NCBI GenBank assembly: GCA_023052935.1
Contig: CM041297.1
Location: 93,155,521 to 93,219,520 of the forward strand
Direction of reading: 5' to 3'
Origin: Piezodorus guildinii
Taxonomy: Eukaryota > Arthropoda > Insecta > Hemiptera > Pentatomidae
DNA: 64,000 nt
Position numbers and translations under genes: made by a program. Under the pieces are notes generated by a model that made no database searches, was not told the origin of the DNA, and was given only the letters and a program-made list of their open reading frames with translations. This document shows positions 34,036-45,867 of this stretch, in pieces. Numbering within the stretch: the first letter of the stretch is position 1; each line of letters opens with the position of its first letter.

Positions 34036-35044
34036 GTGATGACTAGTTATAGGGTAGTAAAGCTTATAATCGAGAATCGCTAGTATATTTCCAAATAGAT
34101 TACACCGTGCGATCGTGGGCCTAGATGACCTGTGGCGCAAAAAAAGTACATGAAATAAGCAATTCTCTATTTAACTTATTTCGGGAAGAGGATTCCAGAA
34201 AGATCACGGCCTTCGATGTGAAACAGCCATCATGAGCCTACAATATTTTTTATTTATTTTAGTTAAAATTATACAATATTATATTTTTAACATGTATAAT
34301 CACAAAAAGTTGCATTAATGTTATGGCTTTATTAGCGGGTGAATTTTAATTTTTATACATTGTAAATGATGTCAATGAACTTTTACTTTGTCTTGCTCTA
34401 ATGATTATTTAATCAAGGAAATTATTCTGAAAAGGGTAGAATTTTTTATAAAATTGTGTTTTTGCTTTTTTAAATGAAGATTTTTATACAGATAAATCAC
34501 AAAATTTACATAATATGTTTATTTGACACTGTCATTAATGTTTCATACTTGTTTGACAACTAAATATTCGTTTCATAAATAAATCTAGTATGTTTCATCC
34601 ATATTAATGATGATAGACATGAAATTTTAAATAAGCTTTGAATAACATCTTTTAAAATAGTATAATACAATGGAATTAACTGAAGTAGTATAAAAATAGT
34701 TTTGCTATAAAATTGAAGTAGGTCATGTTCTAAGTTAGGAAAGGTATTGGATGAACTGCGATCAGGTAGCAGTGACATCGGAGACAGCCCGGTTATAAAG
34801 AACAGAGCAATTAGGGTTTTAAGTGTTTACCCGGGTACGCTAACGTGGTATCTTATCCTATAACTGTCAGCCAGGGAAAAATAATTAGTCTAGGTCGGAG
34901 GATCTTGGGCATTAGATTTTAACTATAATGGAACAACCATTATTCCTTAAGGTTTCTTAAAAACTGTTAAATTTTTTTTCATAACAATTTTCCATTCAAA
35001 AAATGTATTTCTTTAACTTAATTTTATGACTTGTATATATATAT

Positions 35045-35112
<68 letters not shown>

Positions 35113-35783
35113 GTGTATGTATGTATTCCTTATTGCTTTTTGGTTTAGTCAATTACAGTTTTTTTACTGTGTACTGTCTCGCTGTTTCTCATAATTTTTT
35201 AAAAATTTTATTTTAATAAAATTATTTTTATAAATTAATGATGATTTTTTTTTTTTATCGGAAGCAAGCAAAAAATGATATGATCATGATTTTTAAACGA
35301 AAAGCCGATTTTTAGCGGAAGAAAGAAAATTCTTACCAGGTTATACCTTTTCAAAGACATTAAATGAGATTTTGTCCTTATATGAATAATGATACAAATG
35401 TATTAGAATGTTGAGACACGAATTTACGCAGATAATAATGATCCTAAATTATATCAATAATTGAGCAATTAGCCCGATCATTACTAGCTCTGTCAATTAC
35501 TTGTGATTGGTCAATAAATTAAGGGCTCGTGATTGGTCACTGACTGTCATAGTATCAATACTCAATTATATGTTTCATTAATAGATATCATCAATGAATG
35601 ATACAAAATGATGAGTGACGTCCCCTAGGCTTATTTTACACTTTTACGCTATTTATCATATCATAAATTTATAAATATATATATATTTTACTCAATTTAT
35701 CAGACTGATAAATGCAAATGATAAGGCAGTCTATCCTGTACTGGTGAATACTTTATTTACTTATTATTATTTACATATACCTG
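34036..35783. other. Gene-free AT-rich stretch
   Basis: No coding signal. Includes the long (TA)n tract at 35032-35105. Confidence 0.4.
35032..35105. repeat. (TA)n microsatellite
   Basis: About 74 bp of TA with one phase break. Confidence 0.95.
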
Positions 35784-36790
35784 AATTCGCAAATGTTTTA
35801 CTTTTTTACAATCAGTTACTACAAAATCTATATCTGTATTTTATTTTTACTTCAGGGACATGAAATATTTCATATTAGAGATAGGAAGACATTCAAATTT
35901 AGCGTTATAAAATAAAATGCTTAAATACTTAAAAGTAATTCTGAGTACAAGATGAAAATAGAAAGTATTCCAGATGAAAGCTAAGTATTTTACTCAAATT
36001 ATCAGACTGCTGACCTGCTAAGCTGAGAACTACAACTACTCAGAAGCCCGTACTCCAGCTGTCACAGAGAAATAAAAAAAATACTCTGCTTTCCTCCGGA
36101 GTATCTTATGTATTCTCCAAATATATAACATGATAAAAAATGTTATCTAAATATTTTTGTTTTTCTTCTTCTTCTCTTCATATCTTTTTCACACCTGTCA
36201 GAAGCTGTCTGAAAATTAGCAAACGTGCTGTACAAATGTGAGACCACTTTTATTCGGAGGTTGAGAGTCTGTCTTTTGATCTTGACATGTGGGCCCTAAG
36301 TCATCCTTTGATCGAGTGTAAGTCCTTGGTAATGTGTAGGTGATAACTTATAAATAGAAAAATCCGAAATATTTAATATATGCAACTAATGAACTAAAAA
36401 AAAAACTAATTCTGAGTACATGGGGAAAATAGAAAATAGTACTCCAGAGGAAAGCTAATTATAAGTATTGTTCGTAATTGTCAGTTACCAGCTGGATTAT
36501 AGGCTTATATACTACCTCAGTACTTCAGTGGACTGGTAATTTGAGTAAAATAATTAGCTTTCATCTGGAATACTTTCTATTTTCCCCAGGTACTTAGAAT
36601 AATTCTTTATTATTTTTTAAAAAGTAAATTAGGGTAATTTATTTTATAAAGTTAAATTTGAGTAATTTATCATCATTAATATAAAATATGTTATATCACT
36701 GACTTAAAAAAAATATAGATATACAGTTTGTAGTAACTGATAATAGTAACTAATAGTGAAAACAAAAAATTAAACATTTGCTTAGTTGAA
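35784..36790. repeat. Foldback element with internal sub-repeats
   Basis: Left arm 35784-36000 (GCAAATGTTTTA, CAGTTACTACAAAATCTATA, GAAAGTATTCCAGATGAAAG, TTTTACTCAAATTA) is the inverse of 36520-36790. A direct, diverged copy of the inner block lies at about 36408-36470 (AATTCTGAGTACATGGGGAA). Non-coding. Confidence 0.7.
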
Positions 36791-37614
36791 GTTCGACAGC
36801 TGGCAATTTTAGATAAAGTAATTAGGCGATATGAAAACTAATGGATTTTTAAATATAGTCTAAATTTTTATTTTTATGTAAGCAACATCTATTTTAGCAT
36901 TTTAAAATATTCTCTATATTTTATATTTAAACACTAAAAGAAACGAAATTAATTAACTAAAACTATTTTTATTCGTAGTGACCGAGGAGAGGTTCAGCAT
37001 AAACCAGTGTCAACTATCGTGCCAAGGTTGAAGTCATCGCGTGATCCCTTTGTTTTGTGCAATAATCCGCAATGGCTAGGCTATGGATTGTAATTTGTGA
37101 CCACGATAAAAGATTGAGGCTGGGGATATAGATTATCAAAACCACGCTATGTCATTTACTGTAAAAAGAATCATTAAAATTTTAAGCCGCATGCATTTTT
37201 TTATTCCACGACATAAGAAATCGATAAACAAATAAGTCAGGCTCAAAATTGTAATTTGCTTATGAAACATATGTTCTTATTTTGAGCTTTAATTAACGAC
37301 GTATAAGATAATGCCGTGTGTGATTCAAATGAACTTTGATGATACTAAAACTCTATTTTTGAATGTGATCCAAATGCAACAGAAGAGGGGCAAGATCTCT
37401 TTGAACTAAAACAGTGAGTTAGTGGTCTTTTCAAAAATAAAAACCAGCTCATTTTTGTTACTCATGATATCTTCCATCCAGTCACCAAGTCCTTTAAACT
37501 CTGAATCTTCGGAAAGGCCGAGCATTTTTAAATCTGCCATCCAGCTACAACTATCACCAACTTTTAATAGATTATAGTAAATAGTATGTGGTTATGATTT
37601 GATTTTCTGAGGCC
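36791..37614. other. Gene-free stretch
   Basis: AT-rich. 36975-37140 is somewhat less AT-rich and unique in the window. Confidence 0.35.
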
Positions 37615-37690
37615 TGAAAATACTTTCACTTTTTCCAACGCGTTCGATATGCCTGCGGTCTTTATTAAATTCAAGTTGACAACGATGCTC
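37615..37690 (-). repeat. Single Penelope-type motif arm
   Basis: CCAACGCGTTCGATATGCCT and GCGGTCTTTATTAAATTCAA resemble the left arm of the 17.0-kb foldback. Only one arm is seen. Confidence 0.4.
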
Positions 37691-37791
37691 GAGCAGTACA
37701 TGAATGCGTGAATATTGATTTATAATCGGATGTTCAAGGTCTAACAAGATTGATCACCGCTATTTTTTTTGTTAAACAAATAATATTATAC

Positions 37792-38032
37792 TATACCAAA
37801 GGTCACGGGTTCAAACCCGCAGGTGGTCTTAGGGTTTTTTTATGGGAGTAAATCAACCTTAGTTATGCCGTCCTTTGGAGGAGACGTAAAAGGGTGGTCC
37901 CATGCCTGTGCGATGTCAAGTACTGGTTAAACATCCCTATCCTAATTAAACCTAGATAGGCAAGATTTAGGACTCCCACTGTAGAATCGTCCGGTTAGCG
38001 ACAATGGGATAAAGTGACGTTAAATGAACCAA
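37792..38032 (+). repeat. SINE-A copy 7, 5'-truncated
   Basis: Begins at CCAAAGGTCACGGGTTCAAA (box B). The body is complete and ends AGTGACGTTAAATGAACC. Confidence 0.9.
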
Positions 38033-38509
38033 CAAACAAATATTATTACAACCACATTCGTCAGGTTTCACAATAATGCGTAGATTAATTTATGTGTTTT
38101 AAAATACTTTTGTATAGTTTCATATTTAATTGTTTACTATATTATTATATTTCCACTAAACTTTGAAAATGTGATAAGCTGGTTTTGAAAACTTTTATTA
38201 TATAAGTGGAAATTCAATAACAAAGTCTATTTTATCAAATATATTGAAATAATAACTAAATAATAATATTTAATTTTATAAATAAAACATAAAGATTTGA
38301 TAAACAAATATTGGTGTTACTTATCAAAAACAAAATTAATAACTGTGTGAGAAAAAGCCTTGATGAAAGCTTTACCTGGATAGCAAGCAGGAAAAAACTG
38401 TTAGTATATAGGAACTTGTTGAGATTAAAAATACATAATATATTTATTTTTATATAAATTAATGTAGAACTTTATAAATTGTTGGGGCCCGTAGACGTGA
38501 CCATATTTC
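38033..38509. other. Gene-free AT-rich stretch
   Basis: No coding signal seen. Confidence 0.4.
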
Positions 38510-39045
38510 TGAGTATTATACTGAGTTAAAGTGGCTTTATCCTTATGTTCGACAGCAATATTTCCATGGCTCTTACCTATTCCAAACCTTAAATATAGAA
38601 AAGCTTCCTATATAACTGAGCTCCTCACCCTCCGCTCTGACATCCATTCGCTAAACACTAGAACCCAATCAATTAATATTTATACCCCATCACATAGAAC
38701 TGCATCCTTCCACAAATCCTTTCTGGTTCGATCCTCATTATTTTAGAATTCCTTTCCTATCTCTATCCTTAAAACCGTCTCTCTCTCTTCTTTTAAACAT
38801 TATTCCATTAACTACTTGAATCTCAATCTTCCGTTCCACTGTAAATATAGGTATCTGTAGTACAATATGTCTATATAAGTGCCTGCTCCAAGTGTATATA
38901 GTATGCAAAGATATGTATATGTATTAAATTTGGTGTTGTTTTTTATTTAAAAGTAACTGGGCTATAGGCAATTTTTTGTGTTCACTGTTCTTGTTCTAAG
39001 AGGACTTGGTCCCAGAATAAAGATTCTTTTTTATCTCATTTCATT
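38510..39045 (+). mobile_element. CR1/L2-like LINE 3' end
   Basis: Frames give ELKWLYPYVRQQYFHGSYLF and, shifted, SLNTRTQSINIYTPSHRTAS then FHKSFLVRSSLF*NSFPISI, the C-terminal LINE block seen at 19.9 kb. The 3' UTR ends with CTTGGTCCCAGAATAAAGAT and a T-rich tail. Confidence 0.8.
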
Positions 39046-39194
39046 TAGAACTATTCTCTTCTTGCATAAAACATTTATTTATCAGAATTATAACATACCT
39101 TCCACTGTATTAACATAAATATTGTATATCAAATAAATTTGAGGCAAATATTAAAATTCATTTTAGAATATACTCATCTACCGGACTCAAAAAA

Positions 39195-39425
39195 CTGTTC
39201 TATACCAGAAGGTATCGCGGCCATCTTCTTTTCGGACGCATCTGAGGACAAAGAGGAAATAATGTGGAAGCAAGGATAGAAAATAAGAGGTTAGAGTGGG
39301 AATCGAGTTTTTAATAAAAGGCTATACCGAATACCTGCTTCAGACCAAATTAGCAACATAAGAAACATTAAGGTCATTATGGTTGAGTTTGTTCGTGACA
39401 AAGTAGGGAGCACTAAGGTAGGTTA
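39195..39425 (-). mobile_element. J2 LINE 3' fragment
   Basis: GGCCATCTTCTTTTCGGACGC on plus is the reverse of the RRLKRRW coding block. The flanks match 24.0 and 28.1 kb (AAGCAAGGATAGAAAATAAG). Confidence 0.75.
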
Positions 39426-39852
39426 TTTCAAATTATTTTCTCATAGATACGTAGTATTGTATATATCTATTGGTTTTTCTTTCTGTCTTTTTATATTAAA
39501 ATAGAGGGAATAAGGGACTAAAATAAACAGTCCAGACGGAGGATGAGAAGAACCCCTGACAAAAGGACTAATGACAAAGAATGGACAGGAAGCAGAACCA
39601 GGTGCGGGAGTGGACGAGTTCCTCAGGACATGACTTCTTTTCACACCTGATTTATTGACCTCAAGTTCCTATTGATGAATTGCTGTATTGCCCATCACTT
39701 GTTGTCTGCTTCTGCAGGACGCTAAACATTTATCTTCCCTTCTACTTCGGGTGTTTTCTTACCTAAGCATTTGTGAACAAATAAATGATCCTGTGTTTCG
39801 GTTAAGATAATCATGATTTTCATTAGGCAAATATTTTTTTAAAAAACTATAG
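39426..39852. other. Gene-free stretch
   Basis: Contains a minus-strand open stretch (39441-39644) with no recognisable family. Confidence 0.35.
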
Positions 39853-40137
39853 TCAACTGCGGCGTAGTGGCTATACCCAACAGCCTTCTATGACCAAGCT
39901 CGCGGTTTGAAATACGGCAGATGGTCGAAGAATTTTTAAAAGGAAGAAAAAAATCATTTTGTATGACTTTCTTCGGAGGGAACATAAACCGGTAACCCCG
40001 ACTCTTTTCGATGTCAGGTACTCTTTAAAGACTCCTATCCTAATACACCTGGATAAGCAAATTTTATGACTCCCACAGTACTCGTCGTATCGTCTGACTA
40101 GCCACAGTTACATAAAAGCAACGTTAAATAAATAAAC
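39853..40137 (+). repeat. SINE-A copy 8, diverged
   Basis: GCGGCGTAGTGGCTATACCC head, a degraded box B (CGCGGTTTGAAATACGG), the body in order, and the tail GCAACGTTAAATAAATAAAC. Confidence 0.8.
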
Positions 40138-40369
40138 AAACAATTAAAAATTACTTTTTTTCCTTGATTGAGGAGTAATATTGAGATGATGAAAATAATG
40201 ATAGATAACAGGAAGAATGTAGTATCCTAAAATCTTCAGTACTAGAATACTAAAATACTAAATATTCCAGTGGCGCAGCAGGAAGTGTAACCATCCCTTG
40301 GCCGCGCAGTGTATTCTGCAGAGAGAATACAATCGCGTTTTTCGATGTATTTTATAGGTTAGGGTCATC

Positions 40370-40545
40370 ACTCCAACGCTTATTTTTGTGCGTGGCCACC
40401 AGTTGGCTGACGGGTCTCACATACCCAGGGGAGAAGTTGTGAGTGAACGTCCATTAATTTAAAAGCTTGAAAAAGTCCCTTCGGAACTGGAATTCTAACT
40501 CACAAGAATTAGCGTGGAAGACTAGCTCCCACTAGACTATATATA
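40370..40545 (-). repeat. SINE-C copy 4
   Basis: GGCCACCAGTTGGCTGACGG, CTCACATACCCAGGGGAGAA and GGAATTCTAACTCACAAGAA correspond to the 24.4-24.6 kb copy. Confidence 0.7.
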
Positions 40546-41889
40546 TATATTATATTATTACAATATATTACCGAATATTTTATAACGTTAAGTCTAAACG
40601 ACCATGCTTTGCAACTATTCGAACAGAAGGATATGTAGACATGTACTATTTACGTTTCAGTTAAATTCTGATCTGGATATGAATAAATGCTTTATTTTAC
40701 TTGTTAATTATAAAAATAAAGCAAATTTTTTTTACAATAAAAAGTATATACATAGACAATGTCAGCAGCCGTCTTCTCACTTTAACTTCTTTATACTGAC
40801 TTTTTTAGGTTTATTAATGTTTATAAAATGCTTTATAATTTATTATAAGGATCAATAATTGAAATGGCCGGTGAGAAACATTCTACATGCTTTATCTATG
40901 GATATGACCAGTTTTGACATCTTCCTAGTTTAGTCGCTACTTTCTTAAACATTCTTTTCTGTATTCTTTCTTAACAGGACAAAGTCTCAAAAACGTATGA
41001 GATATCCTCCGGTAGATTTAAATTGTACCGGAAACATAAAAACACCCTAACCTTTTTCGGTGGTTGGTTTTGGCCTTAGCATTTTATCTTATGCTCTGAA
41101 TATTAGCGATTTGAGATAAAAACTAAGAGAACTACCGTGAATGTAGTGATTTGACTATTCTGGATATTTCAAATTATTTTGTTCTTTTTTCTACTGCAAA
41201 TTACTTTCAGGAACACATGGAAGTCATACATTATTCACTCGTCCCTATACTGTAACTATTTCTTTAACGATCTGGAAACATTTCATAGTAATTTTAGACC
41301 ACTTCCGTTCGCCCTAACATTATGAATTTTCTGCCTCTTACCATTCAGTGATTTTACAAAGACATAGAGAAAAGCGACAAATAATTAGGTTAAAAATCGG
41401 AATTGGAGTAAGTAAGTGGAGAGGAAGTAGCCCGGCCGGGGGAAGGAGTTGGACGGAGGGTTTGTCATGTAAATGAGCCTTGTCTCCACTTTAGGGCTAA
41501 CAAGGCCACTTCCTCAAAATGTTAAACTTTGGCCAAGTCTGAATTTGAATTGCCCCCTTCAGGACATGGTCTATATTCAGGGCTTAAGGGTGGCTATGGT
41601 TCCCACTTTTTTGCATTCTTTTTGTTTTAGAATACTGTACTTAAATTTTAGACAATTACTTTTTTTTTAATAAAATTAAATTTTCATTTCAACTTATAAA
41701 CTTTGGAATGACTTTAAAATAATTATTTATAATATATTATTTATGTATTATTTACTAAAAATAACACCTAAAATTTGCCATTATTTTATGCCGCCATTTT
41801 GGGCTGCATCAACTCCTACTAGACGAATGCTCTAAGCTCCCAGGGATTTACTTGACCATCATTAGGCCAATCACACGGGCTCTACTAAA
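40546..41889. other. Gene-free stretch
   Basis: An 84-codon open frame at 40604-40858 has low complexity and no signature. 41280-41600 is less AT-rich and unique. No gene supported. Confidence 0.35.
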
Positions 41890-42180
41890 CCATCGTAGTT
41901 TTCTCTTATCTAATCCTTACAATCTAAAATCCTCCGTAAAATCCAAAATGCTCCTTACTTTGTCACAAACGAACTCATCCACCATGATCTTGGTGTTCTG
42001 TATGTTGCTTATTTAGCCCTAATAAGATATCATTCTTTCCATGGAAACCTCCATTCCCACACTAACCCACTACTATCAATCCTTGCTTCCTCTTTGATTT
42101 CTGATAATCCTTCAAGGCGCCTGAAAAGAAGGTGGCCGCAAATCCTTCTTATTCTGAATAATAATTCTTATTCTGAATAA
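41890..42180 (+). mobile_element. J2 LINE 3' fragment, RT C-terminus
   Basis: Conceptual reading with shifts: LQSKILRKIQNAPYFVTNEL, IHHDLGVLYVAYLALIRYHS, HTNPLLSILASSLISDNPSR and RRLKRRWPQILL. It corresponds to J1 residues VLRTIVNAPYYVSNYTLHHD and so on, and shows J2 as a sister family of J1. Heavily truncated at the 5' end. Confidence 0.85.
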
Positions 42181-42585
42181 TAATAACGGAGTACATGAGT
42201 ATCATGACATGCAAATCTCAATAAACATATTTTAAATAAATATATTGCCCTTCCTTTGGTAATAAACCATACGTAAAATGCCTTATTTAATATTAATTGA
42301 AATGTTGGAGAAATAAATAATAATTCATATTTATTAGGTCTACCTTTACTAATAAGATATTGTAGCCACAGAGACGACTTTCTTTACTTAGTTGTAATTT
42401 ACTAGATGTAGATAATATTAAATAACTTATTTTTTACAATAGCATTCAACATAGGATTTGTAGCAAGCTGAATTTAAAATTTTGTTTATTACAACTGTAG
42501 ATTAAATATATTTATTTTTGAATAATTGTGGAACATTCCGAGTGTTTAAATTATCTTTAAAACCAGCAGGTCTCTTTTCCCGTCC
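42181..42585. other. Gene-free AT-rich stretch
   Basis: No coding signal seen. Confidence 0.4.
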
Positions 42586-42601
42586 TAGTGAGTTACTTAT
42601 T

Positions 42602-43661
42602 AGAATAGAATAGAATAGAATAGAATTTATTTGTTTAAGATTTACATTCTTGTACAAATCAATTCAAATTATAAATCTCTTCAATTGCCAACATGAGTCT
42701 AGTTAATAATAAATGTCCATTTATTCGGCTCTTGAGAAAAACTTAAAAATAATAATTGTAAACTATTTAAATAATACATTTTATCATTTAATTGATACAT
42801 AATAGAAAAACGACACTGAAATAAAACATAAAAAACAAACAAAAACAATTAACAACTTGAAACACAAACTGAAAACATTGAATGAAAAATAATAAACAGT
42901 TAACCTTAGATAACTGGACACTTAATTGGTGTGTGGACCTTCACAGTTCAAATTATCCAGGGTATTACATGCTGACTTAGTGAACCAGAAAATGTTGTTC
43001 AGTTTTTCAATATTGTCTATTTGAAGAATTTTTTGGTCATCACTGGATCCTGATAAAAATGGTTGTAAATATCTTTCTCTGTCTTTCATGAGCTTTTCAC
43101 AGTAGAGAAGGACATGAAACTGGCTGTTCAAGATAAACTGACCACAGAAAGTGCAGGTTTCTGGTGCTTTGAAGATGAACATTTTGGTTTTTCCATAAAG
43201 TGTGGTACGTTCTGGGCTCGAAATTCTTAACTGGCTCAATGATCTTATTTTTTTGATGTTGGCTGTATATGTCAGATAGGTCTCTGGGCTGGAGATATTT
43301 AAGCTAGAGATAGTTCTATATATGGGGTTATGGTTAGAATTGAGAGATCGGTGGATGTCTATTGAAAGGTTATGATTGTTTATCTTTTCCATTATTGCAT
43401 CTCTGCACTTTAATAATCCATTCGGGCACAATACACTGAATTCTTCTTCACAGCCATATTGAGCAGCCATCGATCTAACTTGTGAGACCCAGTTAAATTT
43501 TATATCAGGGTTCCTTGCATGCAGCGAAATCAGTCTTTTGAAACAAAGTCTTGGCAGCCTCTCCTCCGGCATGATTGACAATCTGGACCAGTAGTTCACA
43601 GCTCTCTTCAGAACCCTGACGCTCAATGGGTTTCGGCCGGTTTCAAGACGAACTATGTAGT
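42602..43661 (-). mobile_element. 5'-truncated LINE with (TTCTA)n tail and perfect TSD
   Basis: A 1,060-bp insertion flanked by an identical 16-bp repeat, TAGTGAGTTACTTATT (42586-42601 and 43662-43677). The minus-strand 3' end is (TTCTA)4 instead of poly(A), and an open reading frame reaches the 5' truncation. The exact TSD and the open frame indicate a young insertion. Clade unresolved; microsatellite tails occur in CR1-, L2- and I-like groups. Confidence 0.92.
42922..43661 (-). CDS. LINE ORF2 C-terminal fragment with zinc finger
   Basis: An open frame of about 246 codons from the truncation point (NYIVRLETGRNPLSVRVLKR) to a stop at 42922. No Met is expected because the 5' part is missing. 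It carries WSRLSIMPEERLPRLCFKRL, a helical middle region, then CTFCGQFILNSQFHVLLYC (C-x2-C-x8-H-x4-C-like, 3' of an RT domain, about 80 residues from the end) and a hydrophilic tail ending GPHTN. Such a cysteine finger downstream of RT is known from several LINE clades, where it contacts RNA or the DNA target. The RT and endonuclease domains themselves are not present. The TTG at 43626 is internal, not a start. Confidence 0.8.
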
Positions 43662-43677
43662 TAGTGAGTTACTTATT

Positions 43678-44258
43678 CCACTTAGAAACAAAAAAAAAAA
43701 TTAAAACAATTTTTCACCTCTATACATAACATTGAATAAAATAAGGCAGAAATATTGTTTGTTTTTTTTTTTTAGGCATATGTCATAATATTTATTTAAA
43801 TATTAAGACAGACAATAATATAATTATATTGTGAAACGTGTTAAAAATGCTTCATAATTAAATATTCAACTAACATGGGACAGATTGAATATTTTAGATG
43901 GAATAACTGTTTATATCATTCCATGAATACAACGTCATTGTATACAAAGTTAGCTCAGAAAGGTCAACTTTCAGTATCGTAACTTTCCCAGGCAATTAAA
44001 GGGCCGGAGAAAGTAAAAAGTTAATTTCGCCATTGTATTAAAAGTGAGAAAAAGGGGCACATTAAGATTTGGCCAGAAGTGCCTTCTGCTATACCTTCAT
44101 TAAATATCAATTAGTTACTGTGAATAATAAAATAAACAAAACAAACAAAATATATTTTTTAATCAAGAATAGTCATTAAAGATTAAATTCAGAACCAAAA
44201 TAAAAAAAAAAAAATAAAAATCAGAACCATGTGATTGGTACACCTAAACTTCAATCTC
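43678..44258. other. Gene-free AT-rich stretch
   Basis: No coding signal seen. Confidence 0.4.
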
Positions 44259-44270
44259 AATCCTTAAATA

Positions 44271-44545
44271 GGGGTCACCCATAGCATAGTTGCTAGCAGA
44301 ACTGCTTTCTTCGCCAAAGGTCACGGGTTCAAACCTGCGGATGGCCCTAGGATTTTTTAATGGGAGTAAAAAATCCTTAGTTATGCCGTCCTTCGGAGGG
44401 GACGTTAAAAGGTGGTCCCGAGCCTGTACGATGTCAGGTACTCGTTAAAGATCCCTGTCATAATAAAACCTGGATAGGCAAAATTTAGGACTCCCACATC
44501 GTCCGATTAGCCATAGTAGCATAAAGTGACGTTAAACGAATAAAA
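44271..44545 (+). repeat. SINE-A copy 9, with TSD
   Basis: Full-length head GGGGTCACCCATAGCATAGT, box B GGTCACGGGTTCAAACC, near-consensus body, tail GTGACGTTAAACGAATAAAA plus A-rich sequence. It is flanked by the 12-bp repeat AATCCTTAAATA (44259-44270 and 44560-44571). The CTGTAG block before CATCGTCCG is lost. Confidence 0.92.
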
Positions 44546-44571
44546 AAAAAAAATATAAAAATCCTTAAATA

Positions 44572-45179
44572 ATTTTTATAATAATGGAAAACTTCATTTG
44601 TTTTGAACCATCGCTCGTTTAGGTCATGAAATTATTTATAGTGAAATAATAGAGAGTTGACAATGTTTTCCGCAGAGATATATCAACTTTTTTTTTCTGA
44701 TATATTTTCGGGATGTCCAAAGATGTCTGTACAGCAATGCCTGATAAACGGAACAATTTATGTATATGTTCAAACTCTCACGTCTTTTACAACTAATTTC
44801 AATTCAAAAAGAAGAATCACCATCTCCAAAAAAATATATAAATCTTCCTTAATTTAATAAAGCGATTCTATTTTAACTTAAAATATCCTCTAAGAGGACT
44901 AATTATCATATCACTCAATCTTGCCATTAAGTCATCAAGATGAAAAAAATAATTAAAAAATAACATAATAAGGAATAATTGAAAAATAACATAATCTGAA
45001 CAGCCGCTCTGTTGAACTACTAGATTTTCAGTTCACATTTGAAAATAAGCTTGAAAGGGGTATTAGTACTGTTTATACTATTTTTATTAACAACCTTGCA
45101 ATAAATATACTAATTGGACAAGACATTGAATATAAAATCCATAAAACGTCCAAGAAAAATTAAATTATCTATGTGGGAG
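44572..45179. other. Gene-free AT-rich stretch
   Basis: 44930-45000 has a short local duplication (AAAAAATAACATAAT twice). No coding signal. Confidence 0.35.
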
Positions 45180-45180
45180 A

Positions 45181-45362
45181 AGTTATGTCAGAGTGCAGTG
45201 AAAAGAACACACAATTTACGTTTCGTGCATCCGTGAAGGAGAGCGTCACCTTCAATCGCCCTGAAGAAGGCCTATAATTTAGGCTGAAACGTCGGCACAA
45301 GTAAATTAAGTTTATACTTTATTGTGTTATTTTTTACTGCACCCTGAACTAACTTATACCAT
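45181..45362 (+). ncRNA. Hammerhead-like core bounded by inverted repeats
   Basis: Inverted ends: AGTTATGTCAGAGTGCAGTG, AAAAGAACACACAA (45181-45214) against TATTGTGTTATTTTTTACTG and CACCCTGAACTAACT (reverse). Between them lies CTGAAGA (45261-45267, fits CUGANGA), the hairpin GCCTA-loop-TAGGC, then GAAAC (45286-45290) and GTCGGC. An upstream GTC (45245-45247) could pair through a three-base helix III (GCG with CGU). Helix I between them does not obviously form. This fits the minimal hammerheads known in Penelope-like elements. Activity is unproven. Confidence 0.6.
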
Positions 45363-45568
45363 ACATACACAGTCAACCATTCTCACTTCATAAATTATCT
45401 ATGATTTGACCTAGGCATATATCTTGATTAAATGAATGGTCTGTTACGAGAACTAATTAGTTGTATAACTTGTGAAGTAAGTAACTTTGCTTATACTAAT
45501 ATAAAATAACCTTTATTTTTTTATGAGGCTGATTGTATTTAATACATTGCCTACTTTTTAACATTATC

Positions 45569-45855
45569 AGGGATCACTTGTAGCTGGTTGGCTAGCGTAA
45601 CAGCCTCCCATGCTAAAGGTCACGGGTTCAACCCCGCAGGTGGTCCTAGGATTTTTTAATGGGAGTAAAAAATCCTTAGTTACGCCGTCCTTCGGAGGGG
45701 ACGTTAAAAGGTGGTCCCGAGCCTGTGCGATGTCAGGTACTCGTTAAAGATCCCTATCCTAATAAAACCTGGATAGGCAAAATTTAGGACTCCCACTGTA
45801 GCATCGTCCGATTAGCCATAGTAGCATAAAGTGACGTTAAATAAATAAACTAAAC
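45569..45855 (+). repeat. SINE-A copy 10, near consensus, with TSD
   Basis: The best-preserved copy: head GGGATCACTTGTAGCTGGTT, box A-like TAGCTGGTTGGCTAG, box B GGTCACGGGTTCAACCC, complete body, tail GTGACGTTAAATAAATAAAC. It is flanked by TTTAACATTATC (45557-45568 and 45856-45867). It serves as the reference for the family in this window. Confidence 0.95.
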
Positions 45856-45867
45856 TTTAACATTATC

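Noticed and set aside
40604..40858. 84-codon plus-strand frame rich in Phe, Lys and Ile
   Set aside because: AT-rich composition alone explains it. No motif and no upstream signals.
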